From contig OX388311.1 of assembly GCA_947579605.1 (NCBI GenBank), forward strand, positions 26,352,951-26,416,950: DNA of 64,000 bases, read 5' to 3'. The DNA is from Athripsodes cinereus. Taxonomy: Eukaryota; Arthropoda; Insecta; Trichoptera; Leptoceridae. A program made the translations under genes and the position numbers. A model generated the notes under the pieces. It made no database searches and was not told the DNA's origin. It saw nothing but the letters and a program-made list of their open reading frames with translations. Positions 32,515-44,829 of this stretch are shown one piece after another. How positions within the stretch are numbered: position 1 is the stretch's first letter; each line of letters opens with the position of its first letter.

Positions 32515-35100
32515 CTAATCAGAGTAATTTCATCATTTGATTTTCAATAATATGTAGTAATTACAACTATTCAGAATAATCGATATTTTCAGAATTAGAG
32601 CTTTCGTATTTATCCGCACTTTTGTCCGGCAATTACCGAACAGGATCACAGTTCACCTTTATGGTTTTGTCTAACAAACCATGATCATATTTGCGAATCT
32701 TTAGTATCAAAATTAAATATAAAATAATATGGCGCAAAATCTTGATCCGTATTTATTTGAGATCGATCGCAAATAAAAACGGTTGCATCTATTAGTCAGC
32801 ATTAAACATATCTCGTTTGGTGTACCAAATATTGCGATAATGAGAATGGTTGAATTTGTGAACGTTATGACCAAAAGTAATCTCTTGGTCATAACCTACT
32901 AGAGACTATTCGTAAGCGTTAAGATACCTTTGAAATTTCGTACAATTTGCGTTGTGTCAAATAATTGTGCAAATGAGACTATTGACGAGTATGTTTAGTT
33001 ATTTGCACGTCTTGTTCAAATTCAAACCCAATGAAATGTTATATTAGATCAACTATTGATGTCGTTTTGTGACTTGGACGGATTAAAAGAAATTGTTCTT
33101 ATACCTTTGCAAAAGTTTTTCTTTCATGTTGAATATAATAAATAAAAGTATACGAAGTAAAAATTGATGTTACAAAAGATTATTAACTTTATATATTTCT
33201 TCTGCTCGTATTTTATGAACTGAGTTTATAAAGACTTCGATAAACTCGAAAATGATAGAAAATTATTACGGGGTATTCAGATAGTTTTAAAAGAAATATT
33301 ATCACACTAAAGTTTACTAACTTTAATCACACGATTTCAAAAAGGTTCACATGTCGAATATTATTTAATATAATCTATCCATTTGAAGACTATTCTATTC
33401 ACCAGCACCTTTATAAGGACTGTTAAACGGCGCCAAAATCTTATTATTGTTTTTCTTTTTCTACGTTCTCTCTCTCACTCACACACACATATATAAATAC
33501 TTTAAATCTATAAACTCTTAAAATGCTTTTCATTACAATTCGTTATATAGTTTTTCCTTTAGAATAAAATAATTTGAATTTCCCATCTACCTTTAAGTTA
33601 ATAATTATTTGCAGTAGTCAAAAACTTATAAAATATATAGATGCCAGTTTTCAAACTTCAAACACATCTTTTTCGTTAAAGAAAACGAATTGTATGTTCA
33701 TACAAAATTACGTGCCTGTGCGTAAAAATAATCAAAATTAATATAGTTTTATTTTAATATCTATCTTTCTTTCTTTTCCACGTAAGTATTCCAAGTAATT
33801 AGGTAGACATAAAAATAATTTGATTATGAAAACATTTCCAACTGTTGTAAAAGTATTTCACAAGTTGTTTAATTTCCCTAACCCGATGTGGCATATCCCA
33901 TTTAGGCAGTTCTTCCGGGGACGCCAGAGAACATAAATCACGAGAGGATGGCGCCGGGACGCGTATGTTTACATCGCACTCGGGGTGACGATTCCAACTA
34001 TGATTGTTTTACATACATACATACATACAAATGTAGGTAACTAAACCTAAATATCTTTATTTAAAGAAATAGGGGCTTTCATTTTTTTAGAATCTCTTTG
34101 AGTTTTGTTTTATTTTGTATGAAATCCTTACGATAAATGCGGGATAATAATGTGAGTGATTTTTTTTCTAACCTAATATATTCTTCTCTTTACCAATATT
34201 GGAATAAAAATCGATGGACACAATGTATTTTTTTTAATACACATTGTAAAAAAAAACGTTAAAATTCTCTTAACCTTTCTTTGTTCTCTGTGGTGATTTC
34301 TTCCAAGTAAGACTTGCACCATCTAAAATAACTTCTCATCACTTTTTGTGGCTGCACTTCTTCTGTTTGTCTTCAGTCAATGCGCATCTTTTGTCTTGCA
34401 AATTATGGGTCAGTGATTACTTTATTATTTTTATTTTGTTTACAACAATACGTATCAATGATTTTTTGTATAACATGTATTTTTTTTCATTTCATAGTTT
34501 CACATCCCTACCTTGTGATATTTTGCTTTACAAAACAAACAGATTTTCTTTATTCCTACTACGATTAGAGTTTTTAAATTGTAATAATCCTAATGCTACT
34601 CGTATATCTCTGCCACTCCACCAGCCTTATCTCAAATCAAAGATTTCACGAATAAATTGCCTTTTTTTATTTTTACTGTAGACACTCACAACGATTTAAG
34701 GAAGATTTACTTATCTCCGAGTAAAAAAAGAACGATATTTTTCTCGTTCATTTTACTCATTCTTTACATTAGAATTGTGGATCTACAAATTTTTGTGAAC
34801 GCTTAATGAGGAATTCATTGAGATGTATGAGGGTTCCTGTTACAAAATATATTTTTCCGAACTATCAGCCATTTACATGAACAATTAACATTTCGTTTAC
34901 TCTATTAGATATCTTACTCATCAAACAATCTCACGAAAGTGTCAACATTTTAAAATGATTTATTGGTACCGAAGTATTTATTGAACATTGATGGAAAAGT
35001 GTTAATCAATATTTAAGATTTTGTAACAATTAATAATTTTTTAACGGATTGTGTTATGAATAAAAAAATAATAGTTACAAAAACATATACTTAATTTCAT
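32515..35100. other. long AT-rich spacer
   Basis: Holds a (TC)n(AC)n run (33467-33488), an (ACAT)n run (34011-34030), and a GC-rich patch (33915-33995) of unknown source. TGTTAAACGGCGCCAAAATCTTATTATT near 33421-33448 resembles the 3' UTR end of the CR1/L2-like LINE at 40620. The 111-codon frame 34346-34681 is rich in F, L and S, has no family features and is probably chance. Confidence 0.35.
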
Positions 35101-35105
35101 ATATT

Positions 35106-35165
35106 GTCATCACTGTATCTCCCACTTGGGAGGTAGTCAGTGAAATAACTACTCATGTAATGATT
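35106..35165 (-). mobile_element. SINE-A 3' fragment
   Basis: TCACTGTATCTCCCACTTGGGAGGTAGTCAGTG matches the complement of the SINE-A tail; the match to the YADD LINE end is similar. Confidence 0.5.
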
Positions 35166-35221
35166 ATGCAGGTTGTTTTCAACTCTACTAAAATGTGCGG
35201 CTGAATAAAATGTGAACCTAC

Positions 35222-35345
35222 AAAAAAGAGCATGTAAACTCACCCTCTGTATATTGACTGTATGATTGTATTTATTTTAAATGTATTTTTGTGTAAATTT
35301 GCTTGTAATCAATGTACAGTAAAGAATAAATAAATAAATAAAATA
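35222..35345 (+). mobile_element. jockey-like LINE 3' UTR fragment
   Basis: AAACTCACCCTCTGTATATTG, ATGTATTTTTGTG, AATCAATGTACAGTAAAGAATAAATAAATAAA. Matches the LINE tails at 14275 and 14632. Non-coding. Confidence 0.65.
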
Positions 35346-35400
35346 AAATACCTATCCTATCCTAGGACATCACGAATACTCTTTCTATGTAAAGTTCAAT

Positions 35401-35592
35401 TTATTGACCGACGGTTCTTGGTGAAAGTTCATATTAATAAATTATTATTGAAACAAGATATTTAGTTATTCCACTATTGCCTTTATTAATTTTTCCAGCC
35501 GGCTTTCAAGAGTTTCCGTTCTCATCGTCAAGCAAAAGTAAAGTTTTTTTACAATAAAGTCAGCAGTGGAATAATTTTATATCTTTTTTCAT
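35401..35592 (-). mobile_element. family C hammerhead-like element, copy C3
   Basis: On the minus strand: inverted arm with TTATTCCACT, then CTTGACGATGAGAAC-GGAA-ACTCTT, GAAA, GCCGGC, the complementary arm AGTGGAATAA, and the end ACCAAGAACCGTCGGTC (35404-35420 on plus). The arms extend through AAGATAT at about 85% pairing by eye. The core is mutated (TTGACGA in place of CTGANGA). Confidence 0.65.
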
Positions 35593-35654
35593 TAATAACT
35601 CTTTCTTGATTTTTTTTGCTAATAATACCTACCTACTTATTATTAATATATGTA

Positions 35655-35805
35655 AAATAACTTGTGAACAAGGGGTCCGCGGTTAGATCCCAGGTGCCGA
35701 AAAACTCCCCTTTCACGACACAAGCTTTTAGCTTACTATGAAAGGTGTATAAGGTTGTATTTGGGTTTATAACAAAACCCAGATATATCTTTTTTTTTTT
35801 AAAAA
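35655..35805 (+). mobile_element. SINE-Y copy with tRNA-like B box
   Basis: GGGGTCCGCGGTTAGATCCC contains a sequence close to the polymerase III B box (GGTTAGATCC). It is followed by CTCCCCTTTCACGACACAAG and the body shared with 13480-13600, including TTTGGGTTTATAACAAAACC. A tRNA-derived SINE is the simplest reading. Confidence 0.6.
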
Positions 35806-35819
35806 AAACTTACATAGAG

Positions 35820-37350
35820 CAGGAAATGGCATGATATTAGAGTTTGAAAATATAATCGAGGTTTCAGTTTATTCATTTTGTACTGTACATCAATTAATTT
35901 TATATAGAAATTCATTCATATTTATGATGATGTGTGCATCATTTGTATTGTCTTTGCAAAAAGCTATTAGACGTATGATGTTTAAAATAAATACATATTA
36001 CATAAATACGATCAATATATAGAAGGAGAGTAATTCACAAAGACGCAATGTCTTCCAACTAACCTTTAGTTTCTGAATTCTTTTTCTTCATGTGTCGAGT
36101 CCGCCTGAATCATACTACCCGTATTTATCTATATTACATAAAAAAAAGTTTAATATCTACCACGCTTGAAAAAATCATTTAATACTATGTATGTAAAGTT
36201 TCATACAAACTGAAAACATTCAAGTTAATCACAAAATATCTAAAGATAATCTTTAATATTAAATACGCTGCGATACACCTACTTGTGTTATTTTTATCAA
36301 GACATCTCATTAAAAATGTCGCCTAAAAATACATATAATAATAAGTGTTATATTTAGCTCGGAGATAATATAAAACTGTATGGGTCATAATATAACAGAA
36401 CCTAATTCTGCGGAAGAATCTGGAAGGTAATGTTGTCATTGTGTTTGCAGTACCTTCGAGTTGGTATATTTTTAATAATAAGAGCACGAAACCAAGATTG
36501 GGACTTTAGCCTAAAGGCAGATGATGATCATAGCGGAACTGAGGTTGACTAAGTATCTACCTTTACCATGTACATGGATACTACTAGACAAGGACGAATC
36601 TTGGTTGTTTTCTGAAGGGGACTACAATTCAGAAAGTATTAAAATATTTAAACAGTTAGTGGACCTTTATCTTAACCTTCCGGTTTTCACCCAACCTACC
36701 CAATTTCTAACTCGAATTTTCATTTTGTTTGTTACAGGAATTTGATCTCATTATTTTTATATAGCCATTTTTTTAAGATATGCAGCGTTTAAATTTCTAC
36801 ACCCTGTCGAAAAAAATCAATTTGGTATAGGAGTTTAATAAAATCCCCTATTTTTTTCATTTTTGTATAAAATTTGAAGAACTTTTTTATGTTCTATCTG
36901 AATTTGAGAGAGGAGCAGCTGCCCATATTGATGACTATTTTTCATTCGTTTCCAATACTTGAATAATATTTTTTTCTACTTTTCTACTGTTTTCGAGATC
37001 ATAGATGCGCCCTTAGTAGGTACTAAATGTTTGGCCTGCTGTGGTAAGCCCTTTTTATTTCTGCAGAGATTCTACGCGGAAACTGCTTTTGCATTCCCAG
37101 TTCTAGGAGAGTATGTAAGTGTAATACTATTTAGGGTGAATATCGTGTCGCTGAAATTGCTTAAATAAGTATAACGAAGTTTAAATTATAAAGATCATTT
37201 AAAATGTAAGGGTATAACGAAGTATCACTGAATTTTTGTATTCAATGAGAGATTATTTAATAAATCGCTCTAAATTTTAATGTATTTTTGTTTATTAAAA
37301 ACGAAATTGCAAATGAGAAATGTTTTTTTACGTAGGCTTATGGTATTATT
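35820..37350. other. AT-rich spacer
   Basis: Frames at 35831-36022, 36521-36745 and 36959-37168 have no recognisable domain. GCGCAATGTCTTCCAACTAACC-like sequence at 36035-36065 resembles the complement of the LINE UTR at 14488. No gene supported. Confidence 0.35.
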
Positions 37351-37359
37351 TTAATTGAA

Positions 37360-37549
37360 GGTGGTTGATAGTCTGGTGATAGTGTCTTGAACTTTCGAGA
37401 GATCCCGGGTCTCAGCTGACAATTCAATATTTGGCCTTGTCCAAACATTCGTAGAAGTTAATAAATAATGAAAACTGAAACGTTATAGTAACTTCATCTA
37501 AAGGAGAAGCTGTTTTTAATATGAGACTAATTTACGTACTTAACGGTTG
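37360..37549 (+). mobile_element. SINE-X copy with tRNA-derived head
   Basis: GGTGGTTGATAGTCTGGTGATAG fits an A-box region, CTTGAACTTTCGAGAGATCC an anticodon-arm region, and CCCGGGTCTCAGCTG a B-box region with one altered base. The body continues TTTGGCCTTGTCCAAACATTCG to ATGAGACTAATTTACGT, the last part also found at 19974-19993. Confidence 0.6.
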
Positions 37550-37849
37550 TTTTAAGATTATATGGTATATCTGTAGTTAATAACATATTCTTAAAGTGAC
37601 TTTTCAGAGAATATTATTTATTTAATAGCCTTCTCAGAGGGTAGCTTGCTGATTGGCACATTAATAAAAGCAAAGCAGTTCTTGGCACAGCAAACAATTT
37701 TCAGGTACAAAACAATGTTGCTATTTTAATTCTGGTAGATATTTGAATTTATTTGTGAAAATGATCGTTTGTATATTTGTTTAATTTTATGTCTTTTGCC
37801 TTTTACCAGGCAAGTAACAAGAGAAATAATGTCTTCTAGGTAAATCTCA

Positions 37850-37980
37850 CTTTCATTGACAATGTCCTTATTACATGAAAGACGTCTCTCTTAATAAAAA
37901 AAAACATAAAGTATAATAGAAAAAAACATTTACTTTGTAATTTCATTATGGAATTCAACTACCTAAACACCGAATCAGTA
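37850..37980 (+). mobile_element. family F element, partial copy F5
   Basis: TTGACAATGTCCTTATTACATG, AAAGACGTCTCTC, then AACATTTACTTTGTAATTTC, ATTATGGAATTCAACTACC and TAAACACCGAATCAGT. The right arm and family tail are present; the left arm is lost. Confidence 0.7.
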
Positions 37981-38399
37981 AATATAATATTACTATTTTA
38001 TGAATGTCCCGTCGCATTGAAAGAGAACTTATTTAAATATTCTCAATATCTTAACTTTTTTTAGAATTGATCTTATTCCCTGATAGGATCGGGTTAGCTA
38101 GTTATAAATAAAATGAGTTGAGAATTAATTCCCCAAAGAATATTTTGGGAGTAGAATGAATTTAAAGGAAATGCAGTAAGAACTGCAGTGCTTAAAACTC
38201 ATCTAGGAAGAAAATGATGGTCACTTTTATCTAACGTTCCCGTATTCTCTCTACGTTTCTATGCCGCAATTAGGCGTACAGATGTAGGAAGTACTAAAAA
38301 ACCACCTTCCAAATTAACAACGAATAGAGAACAACTTACTTTAATATTGTACTTACTAGCTTAAAACGCTGCTCCCTTCGAGGGATAATTATCAACAGT

Positions 38400-38644
38400 T
38401 GAGCACCCGGTAAAGAATTGGTCTCCCACTCTTGTCCGTAAATTTTCGAATGTCCTCCAATAGGCAGGTGTTCGAAAAAATTTAGACATTTAACATTGAT
38501 AACTCAGCGATGAAGTTTGCCTCCCATCCTGAATGTCTTGATTTTATATTGGCTCGGAGAGAACAGCTTGTATGTTTATTATATGCAGCTGGTCTGCTGG
38601 TTACCCCATTTGTGGAATATGTCGTGATGGTATAGTAGTAGTAG
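38400..38644 (+). mobile_element. SINE-A copy, near full length
   Basis: GAGCACCCGGTAAAGAATTGG to GGTATAGTAGTAGTAG with all blocks. About 90% like the 8594 copy by eye. The TGTAAAAGG block is changed to TCCAATAGG. Confidence 0.85.
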
Positions 38645-38696
38645 ATAATACTCCAACACCTTCAATTTAGCGATAAAATTCGCCACCCCGGTATCA

Positions 38697-38875
38697 TGAG
38701 GAGCCCCTGGTAAAAAATGATCTTCCACTCTTTTCTGTCAGTTTTCAACTGTCACTGGCAGTTATTCGTAAAACATCACATTTAAGACAGTTGACAGCTT
38801 CAGTTCATTGATGAGGTACTCCACCTATGCTGATTGACTTATTCTATAATGGCACAGAGAGGATGACTCGTATAT
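38697..38875 (+). mobile_element. SINE-A copy, old, in tandem with previous
   Basis: GAGGAGCCCCTGGTAAAAAATG, CCACTCTTTTCTGTCAGTTTTC, TTCATTGATGAGGTACTCCACC and GGCACAGAGAGGATGAC. Diverged and tailless, in the same orientation as its neighbour 50 bp upstream. Confidence 0.6.
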
Positions 38876-38879
38876 ACAA

Positions 38880-39840
38880 CTCTACAATATATTTGTTAAT
38901 AAAAAGCAGAAATAATAATATGATTTCCAAACAAACTCAAAAAATAAGAATTATTAATAAAGTCATTTATTATCCTTTTAAATTAGTAGGTAATTTTTTT
39001 CTCCAGTTTTGTTTACGACGTGTAATAATATAATATTTGTCTTATTTTGGAAACAATAATTTTTATTGAATTCAAAACAGAAAATATTTCTATATACTAG
39101 ATAAAATATATCATTTTTGAATTTAATTTGAATTATTTTATGAAAATTGCCAAAGGAATATAATATTTATTTATTGATACTACAAACGGATGGTGTCTCT
39201 TATAAGTAATACAATATAATGTTTAATACAAATCATATAAAATATACTCTTATTTCAAATTAAAATGAAAATTTTGAAAACTAAGATTTTTTTTTTAAAA
39301 AGTATCATCATAATATATCTATGTCCAGACTCGCCTTCCAAAAGACAGTAACAGTAGGTATCTAAAAATGTTACAATTAAAAACGTAAAGGAATATTATA
39401 GAAAATATAATATTATTATAAGATTACCAATGGTGATGTAAGAAGGGAATCCACAATATAAGATACATGTACATGTGAACGGACGAAAATATTTATGTCT
39501 GGATTGTGTATATAGTAATCCTTATATTAGAGATAGAATGTGGCTAAAGTTTAAAGATAAAGATGCCAGGTAAACTGGAATTAAAGACTAGACGAGTTTT
39601 ATGTATTTTATTGCTTGGAAACTTTTGTTTTTCTATTTTTTTTTTCGTTCTTTGTAAGGGAGGAGGTGGTATTCACATTCGCGTGCAAATAGAGATTTTA
39701 TTACGCACGATGCTTCATATTATACAAATTAATAATAAATTATGTTCTATATAACATTTATATCGACATTGATTAATCTGCAGCTCAAAAAATATTGACA
39801 TTCTATTAATTACTTACAATTGCCAATTTGTCTGAGCATC
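38880..39840. other. AT-rich spacer
   Basis: No gene or repeat recognised. Confidence 0.35.
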
Positions 39841-39841
39841 G

Positions 39842-40005
39842 TAGCAGAAAAGATCCTTCACACTTTTCCGTAAGTTTTTAAGTTTCGTTAGTAGATAATT
39901 GTTAAATATATCGTGCTATTTGCCACCCATCTTGCATGTTTTGATTTTGAATTTTTCGAAGAGGGTGATATGCATGTTTGTTGCTACGTTCGGTTGGTAT
40001 ATAGA
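39842..40005 (+). mobile_element. SINE-A copy, old
   Basis: CACACTTTTCCGTAAGTTTTTAAG, TTTGCCACCCATCTTGCATG and GATATGCATGTTTGTTGC follow the family order with gaps. Confidence 0.5.
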
Positions 40006-40599
40006 TTATAGAGACGAATATCTCTAAAATTTACATAACTAATTATATGAATTGCAAGAATTTCCGCTGTTCATTGTTTTCATGATAGAACCTTATTTGA
40101 TTACACTTGTATATCCGTGAACTTGAAGGGATGGACGGCTAGGAGGAGATCCGACTTATATTTGGTTTATAACAAAACTCCAAAAAGATCCTTTCATCAA
40201 ATTCGGAATTGAAATGTTTATCTACTTTCCTTTGCACGTGAACTGATTATTTAATGATAATCATTCCCTATTTCTTCATCCTGACTTTCTTTAACATAAA
40301 TTAGAACTTTCTTTATTGTTCTCTAAGGGTTTTTATTTCTTTTTTACCTAAATTGGAATTGTGATTAGATGTAAAATGAATGTTTTATTTGTTTCCCTTC
40401 CTCTTTACCTTATCAAGTTATTTACCGATAGGATACAATATTCCCTTAAACTTCTCGACTTAATTTTATGACTGTAATCTCAATATCTTTTCTGTATTCC
40501 AAATATGTCCCAGAATAAGTCATACATTTTCATTTTTCATCCATTTTCCATATCCTACTAGTCTCTACCACGACTTTTACAAAATCTCTATATAATAAT

Positions 40600-41110
40600 A
40601 ATAATAATAAAGACAATTTATATTTGGCGCCGTTTAATGATCCGTGACCATCTCAAGGGCGCCATGACTTTTCTTGAAAAGCAGTGCTTTCAGCTTACTC
40701 CTGAACGTTGCAGTGGGCTGGTTCTTTCTTAAATCCGCTGGTAATCGGTTCCAGGCAGTTGGCCCCGCAACGCTAAAGCTCCTCTCTGCGAATTTGGAAG
40801 TGTTTGCCCTGTTGGGCTCCACAAGCTTGTTTACAGCGGTGGAAGCTGATCGCAGTGGTCGCCTCAGAGTTTCGTCGAGGGGACATAGCTCAGCGAGGCA
40901 TAGAGGTGCTGTGCCGTTCAAGGCTTTGTGGACCGTGAGGCACAGCTTGAACTCTACTCTCTCTGGGACTCTAAGCCAGTGTAGCTCCTTAAGCAGTGGT
41001 GTGATGTGGCAGCGCTTGTTCTCTCTATAGATGGTCCTGGCAGCAGCATTAAAGGCCATTTGGAGACGATTCAGAAGGATCTGGGGCAGTCCTGTACATA
41101 TGATGTACCT
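40600..41110 (-). pseudogene. CR1/L2-like LINE C-terminus with ATT tail
   Basis: The minus-strand frame (within 41206-40634) reads RLQMAFNAAARTIYRENKR, HITPLLKELHWL, then VEFKLCLTVHKALNG, FAERSFSVAGPTAWNRLPADL and FRSKLKALLF. This is the standard C-terminal region of CR1/L2-type LINE polyproteins, after the reverse transcriptase. It is intact for about 150 codons. The 3' end on the minus strand carries GGCGCCAAATATAAATTG and an (ATT)n run (40592-40610 on plus). GC content is far above the flanks. The plus-strand frames are shadows. Confidence 0.8.
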
Positions 41111-41124
41111 GACCATGATACACC

Positions 41125-41260
41125 TGTGTACCATAACAGCATATCTCACAAGAAATAAGATAGCCAGCAGACTTACTGCACGTAATAATCGTACATGTTG
41201 CTCCATCCGTGGCTAAAGAAATTTAATTTTCGCGATAGGTGGCAAACCTCATCGCTAAAT
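41125..41260 (-). mobile_element. SINE-A fragments at the 5' edge of the LINE
   Basis: CCATAACAGCATATCTCACAAG and TAGCCAGCAGACTTACTGC (41132-41185) are the complement of the SINE-A tail. GGTGGCAAACCTCATCGCTA (41239-41258) is the complement of its middle. The minus-strand frame of the LINE therefore opens inside SINE sequence. Confidence 0.65.
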
Positions 41261-41299
41261 TGAAAATGTTAAAAATTATTAACAATAACACATAAAAAA

Positions 41300-41484
41300 G
41301 TGTTCGAAAAAAATAAGACATTTTACATCTTAAATTCAGCGTTGAGGTTTGCCACCCATCCTGAATGTCTTGATTTTATACTGGCACAAAGAGGACAGTT
41401 TGTATGTTTCTTACATACAGCTGATCTGCTGGCTACCCCACTTGTGGGATATGCCGTGATGGTATAGTAGTAGTAGTAGTAGTA
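41300..41484 (+). mobile_element. SINE-A copy, 5'-truncated, left arm of inverted pair
   Basis: Starts at GTGTTCGAAAAAAATAAGAC and ends with GGTATAG and six TAG-like units. It is nearly identical to the 17941 copy. It faces the next copy tail to tail with about 15 bp between. Confidence 0.85.
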
Positions 41485-41496
41485 AAAATTATTATA

Positions 41497-41742
41497 TTAT
41501 ACCATCACGGCACATCCCACAAGTGGGGTAGCCAGCAGATCAGCTGCATGTAAGAAACATGCAAACCGTCCTCTGCGTGCCAATATAAGATCAAGACATT
41601 CAGGATGGGTGGCAAACCTCATCGCTGAATTTAAGATGTAAAATGTCTCAATTTTTCGAACACCTGCCTTTTACAGAACACTCGAAAACTTACGCAGAAG
41701 AGTGGGAGACCAATTCTTTACCGGGTACTCCACGGGATATAT
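41497..41742 (-). mobile_element. SINE-A copy, full length, right arm of inverted pair
   Basis: The complement of the complete family from ATACCATCACGGCACATCCC to CCGGGTACTCCACGGGA. Together with the previous copy it makes inverted arms of about 185 bp. Confidence 0.85.
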
Positions 41743-41744
41743 CA

Positions 41745-43860
41745 ATCACGGGACATATCACGGGATATATTAAAAATTTTATTCGTTGTATATTAGGTAT
41801 TCCTACTTGTAACAGGACTTTCGAAAACTTGTAAAGAAGTATAGTAGACCTATTCTTCGCTGGGGAATTGAGACAAGCTTTTTTCACTAAGAGAGTTGTT
41901 GTGCCAATTGGAACAGCTCTTCACCACGAATTGCTGGCGCTAAATGGATACAGTTGTCTTAGGTGTGGTGTATTAACTATGAAAAATAATCACTTTGAAC
42001 ATGTTCACTTCTTTTGTCTTGCAGCTTTGCTCATGTCAACTTTCAAAGCAGTCTACTGATACCTATGTAGTATTTCTTATAATTGTAGATGAATCTCAAT
42101 TTTAAATGAATCCAAATACATACTATTCACTCTCACAGCAAGCGATATACTTGTATCGTGAAGATGGAGTATATCGACAGTGGATTGAATCGGGACCAAA
42201 ATTTCTCGATTGAAAGATCGAGACTCTATCATGATTAACAAACTGCCTTGATTTCGATTATAATTATGTATTTATTTTCGACTTGTTTTAAATGAAAGTT
42301 CTTGGGAATCTCTTTTGAAGTCGACCTTCAATTAAATTACTTGAATTTCAAACTAGTTTCTTTCTGAAAACTTACCTTACTTAGTTAGTGTCTTAAGTTT
42401 GTCTGAAACTAGCATTTTGGTATAAATAGCATTATTTAACTTATCGTTATTATATTCTTAATGAATATGAATATCAAGAAGCTTATCTCAAAAACAAAAG
42501 TTTTTCAGGCTATAGTTTAATAATAGTATAATGCTATTAATGCTTTCGATATCGTTGCTCTGAAGAGATAAAAATGAACTTGGAATATTTCAAAAAAAGT
42601 TAGAAAATCGAAGATTACCTTTCGAATATTTTAAAGTAATAATTATTAGTATAATACTTTGGGAAGATTTTGAGACGTAACTCCTTAGTTGGGGGTGAAA
42701 GTGTCGCTTGAGGCAAACAACTTTACTCTTCAACCCCTTCTCTCATGGGTAGGTAGATAATATTATTATTATTAATAATATAATATCGGCAGAGAACGTT
42801 ATCGGTGAAGAAAATTTATTTCTAAATGTAAGATATGAATCATATTAAATTATATTATACGTAGTTATTATGTATGTTGAATTTTTGCATACATATAACA
42901 ATATCAATATACCTCGTGTTTTTTTTTAATTATTGTGTCAAGTTGAACGTAGTCTACTTTTATGTAATTGATGTTTTTTTTCTCTCATTTTTTTCTTCAC
43001 ATCAATGTGTGTATGCGGTAGACATAATTGGAGGGTTGATCTGGCCAAGTCGATGCATTTTTTTGTGTCTATTTTGTCACCTTTCTTTTTGTGTCTCGGA
43101 TAAATAAATAAAGTAAGGTATACCTATAAAATAAAATAAAATAGTTATATTCTAAACATTTCGAACTCTTTACATATAATTATGTAATTATTTGAAAGAT
43201 CGTAAATCATTAATCCATTTGACCATTTAAGGACGGTTATAGAAACTATCTAACGTTTTATATATTTTTAATTACATTTTTTATTTCAAATACCATGTTA
43301 TCGATTTTTATTTGTATAAAAGCTCATAGCTGTAGATGTATGTAAAATAAAATAAAAAAGTAAAATAATAAGCAGTTTATTCAAGAAATATCAAAAGATT
43401 TATAAATTTACATATACCATTTTATGTATACATTGATTATATCTTAGTTTCGCTTCTAAGTTAAGGTATCTTCTATAGATAACATTATTATGTTCATATA
43501 TAAGTATTGTACGATATGGTGATACTTAAAAAGTTATGTTAAACGTATGTGCCATAAATCTTGAATCAGATCAGAGTATCGGGAGAGTATGATAATATTA
43601 TAAAGTTAGTATACAACTATACAAACTTATTGTCATATTAGGTATGTTGACTTTTTACATTATTGAACTTTAGAAATTTTCATAAGATTATAAATTTATA
43701 GTGCGTGAAAGTTACTAGCCTTTGACAATTCAAAACTATATTTTTGTTGTTGTCTCTACAACAAATCAAAAAGAAATTATGAAGGTATAATATTATTTTT
43801 AAATATACTTAATATTCAATGTTAAGGGGGGAGTCTGGCTAACTATGTTGATGGTGTCTT
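41745..43860. other. long AT-rich spacer
   Basis: No gene supported. The frame 42874-43107 is rich in aromatic residues and probably chance. AATAAATAAAGTAAGG near 43100 looks like a LINE poly(A)-type tail, but nothing upstream confirms it. Confidence 0.35.
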
Positions 43861-43867
43861 TTGTGTG

Positions 43868-44045
43868 GTTGGTCCGTTGGTGTGGACAAAATTCCCAATG
43901 ATATACGAACTCTGGAGAGTATGGAGGTATTCAAGGCAGGGTTAAAGATCCTATTGTTCAGGAGGTATTATGATTCTTGAATGTGTCCTTTCGGTGGTTT
44001 TTACACAAAACGGCGCATCTGAAAAAAAAGATGCAGTTATTATTA
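43868..44045 (+). pseudogene. CR1/L2-like LINE 3' end
   Basis: Plus-strand translation gives IPNDIRTLESMEVFKAGLK, then ILLFRRYYDS and a stop. This is the extreme C-terminus of CR1/L2-type polyproteins ('LP.D.R...S...FK..LK..LF'). The 3' UTR has AAAACGGCGCATCTG and ends with TTATTATTATC. A different copy or subfamily from 40600. Confidence 0.65.
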
Positions 44046-44057
44046 TCAATAATATTT

Positions 44058-44240
44058 GTAACGTGGAGCGACCGGCGAACAATTGATTTCCCAATCTTTT
44101 CCGTAAGTTTTCGAGTAGGCACTTTGTAAAAAAGAGGTACTAGAAAAAATAATCTTAAATCCTAAATTCAGCGATGAGGTTTGCCACCTATTCTGAATTT
44201 CAAAATTTTTGATCGCCACGGAGATAACAGTTTGCATGTG
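44058..44240 (+). mobile_element. SINE-A copy lacking its tail
   Basis: AACGTGGAGCGACCGGCG, CCCAATCTTTTCCGTAAGTTTTCGAG, CAGCGATGAGGTTTGCCACC, GATAACAGTTTGCATGTGAC. The last quarter is missing. It starts about 10 bp after the LINE tail before it. Confidence 0.75.
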
Positions 44241-44829
44241 ACATGTGCCTTATAGTTGTAAATATTACATTGCTGTAGTTCAAGTTCTATCCTATTGCTG
44301 TAGTACAAGTGTAGCTTGTTATAACGGAAAGGATCCTTACCGGTCTACAGCAGTACTACATCACTAACTGGGTGACATCAATACTTTATAAATTCAAGGG
44401 GCAATTAAAAGTTTTTAATATCATTTCCTGGTTTAATAATACTTTTAGAGTCGCTACAAAACACCAGTCACTGTGATTTGATTATTAGCAATGATTTCAA
44501 TTACAGGCAGGTAAGTGGAACAACTACGTTTATCTTTTCTATAATAATATTTCTTGGTCATAAATTAGGCAAAATAAAACCGTTGAAGGTTGCCATAAAA
44601 AAAAAAAACATAAATATTGTAGAAACCTGGTAAATTTAATGTGTCCTCAATCGTATACTCCTAGAAATTCGTGTGTAAAAGTTTTAATAAAATAATAATA
44701 AATAATATTTGCCATCATTCCTAATTGAAGGTACCTACCTATTAATAAAAAAATTAAAAATCGAAATAGTTGAGGTTTAGTAGGTAACTTCAGAATAGTG
44801 ATCACGAGTTTAATTTAAATTTTCATTTG

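Noticed and set aside
33421..33448. Separate LINE insertion ending AAACGGCGCCAAAATC
   Set aside because: Only about 20 bp resemble the CR1/L2-like tail at 40620. Too short to call an element.
34346..34681. 111-codon frame
   Set aside because: Composition reflects AT-rich codons (F, L, S, I). No domain, signal or neighbour supports it.
40674..41030. 118-codon plus-strand frame
   Set aside because: Antisense shadow of the CR1/L2-like LINE C-terminus on the minus strand.
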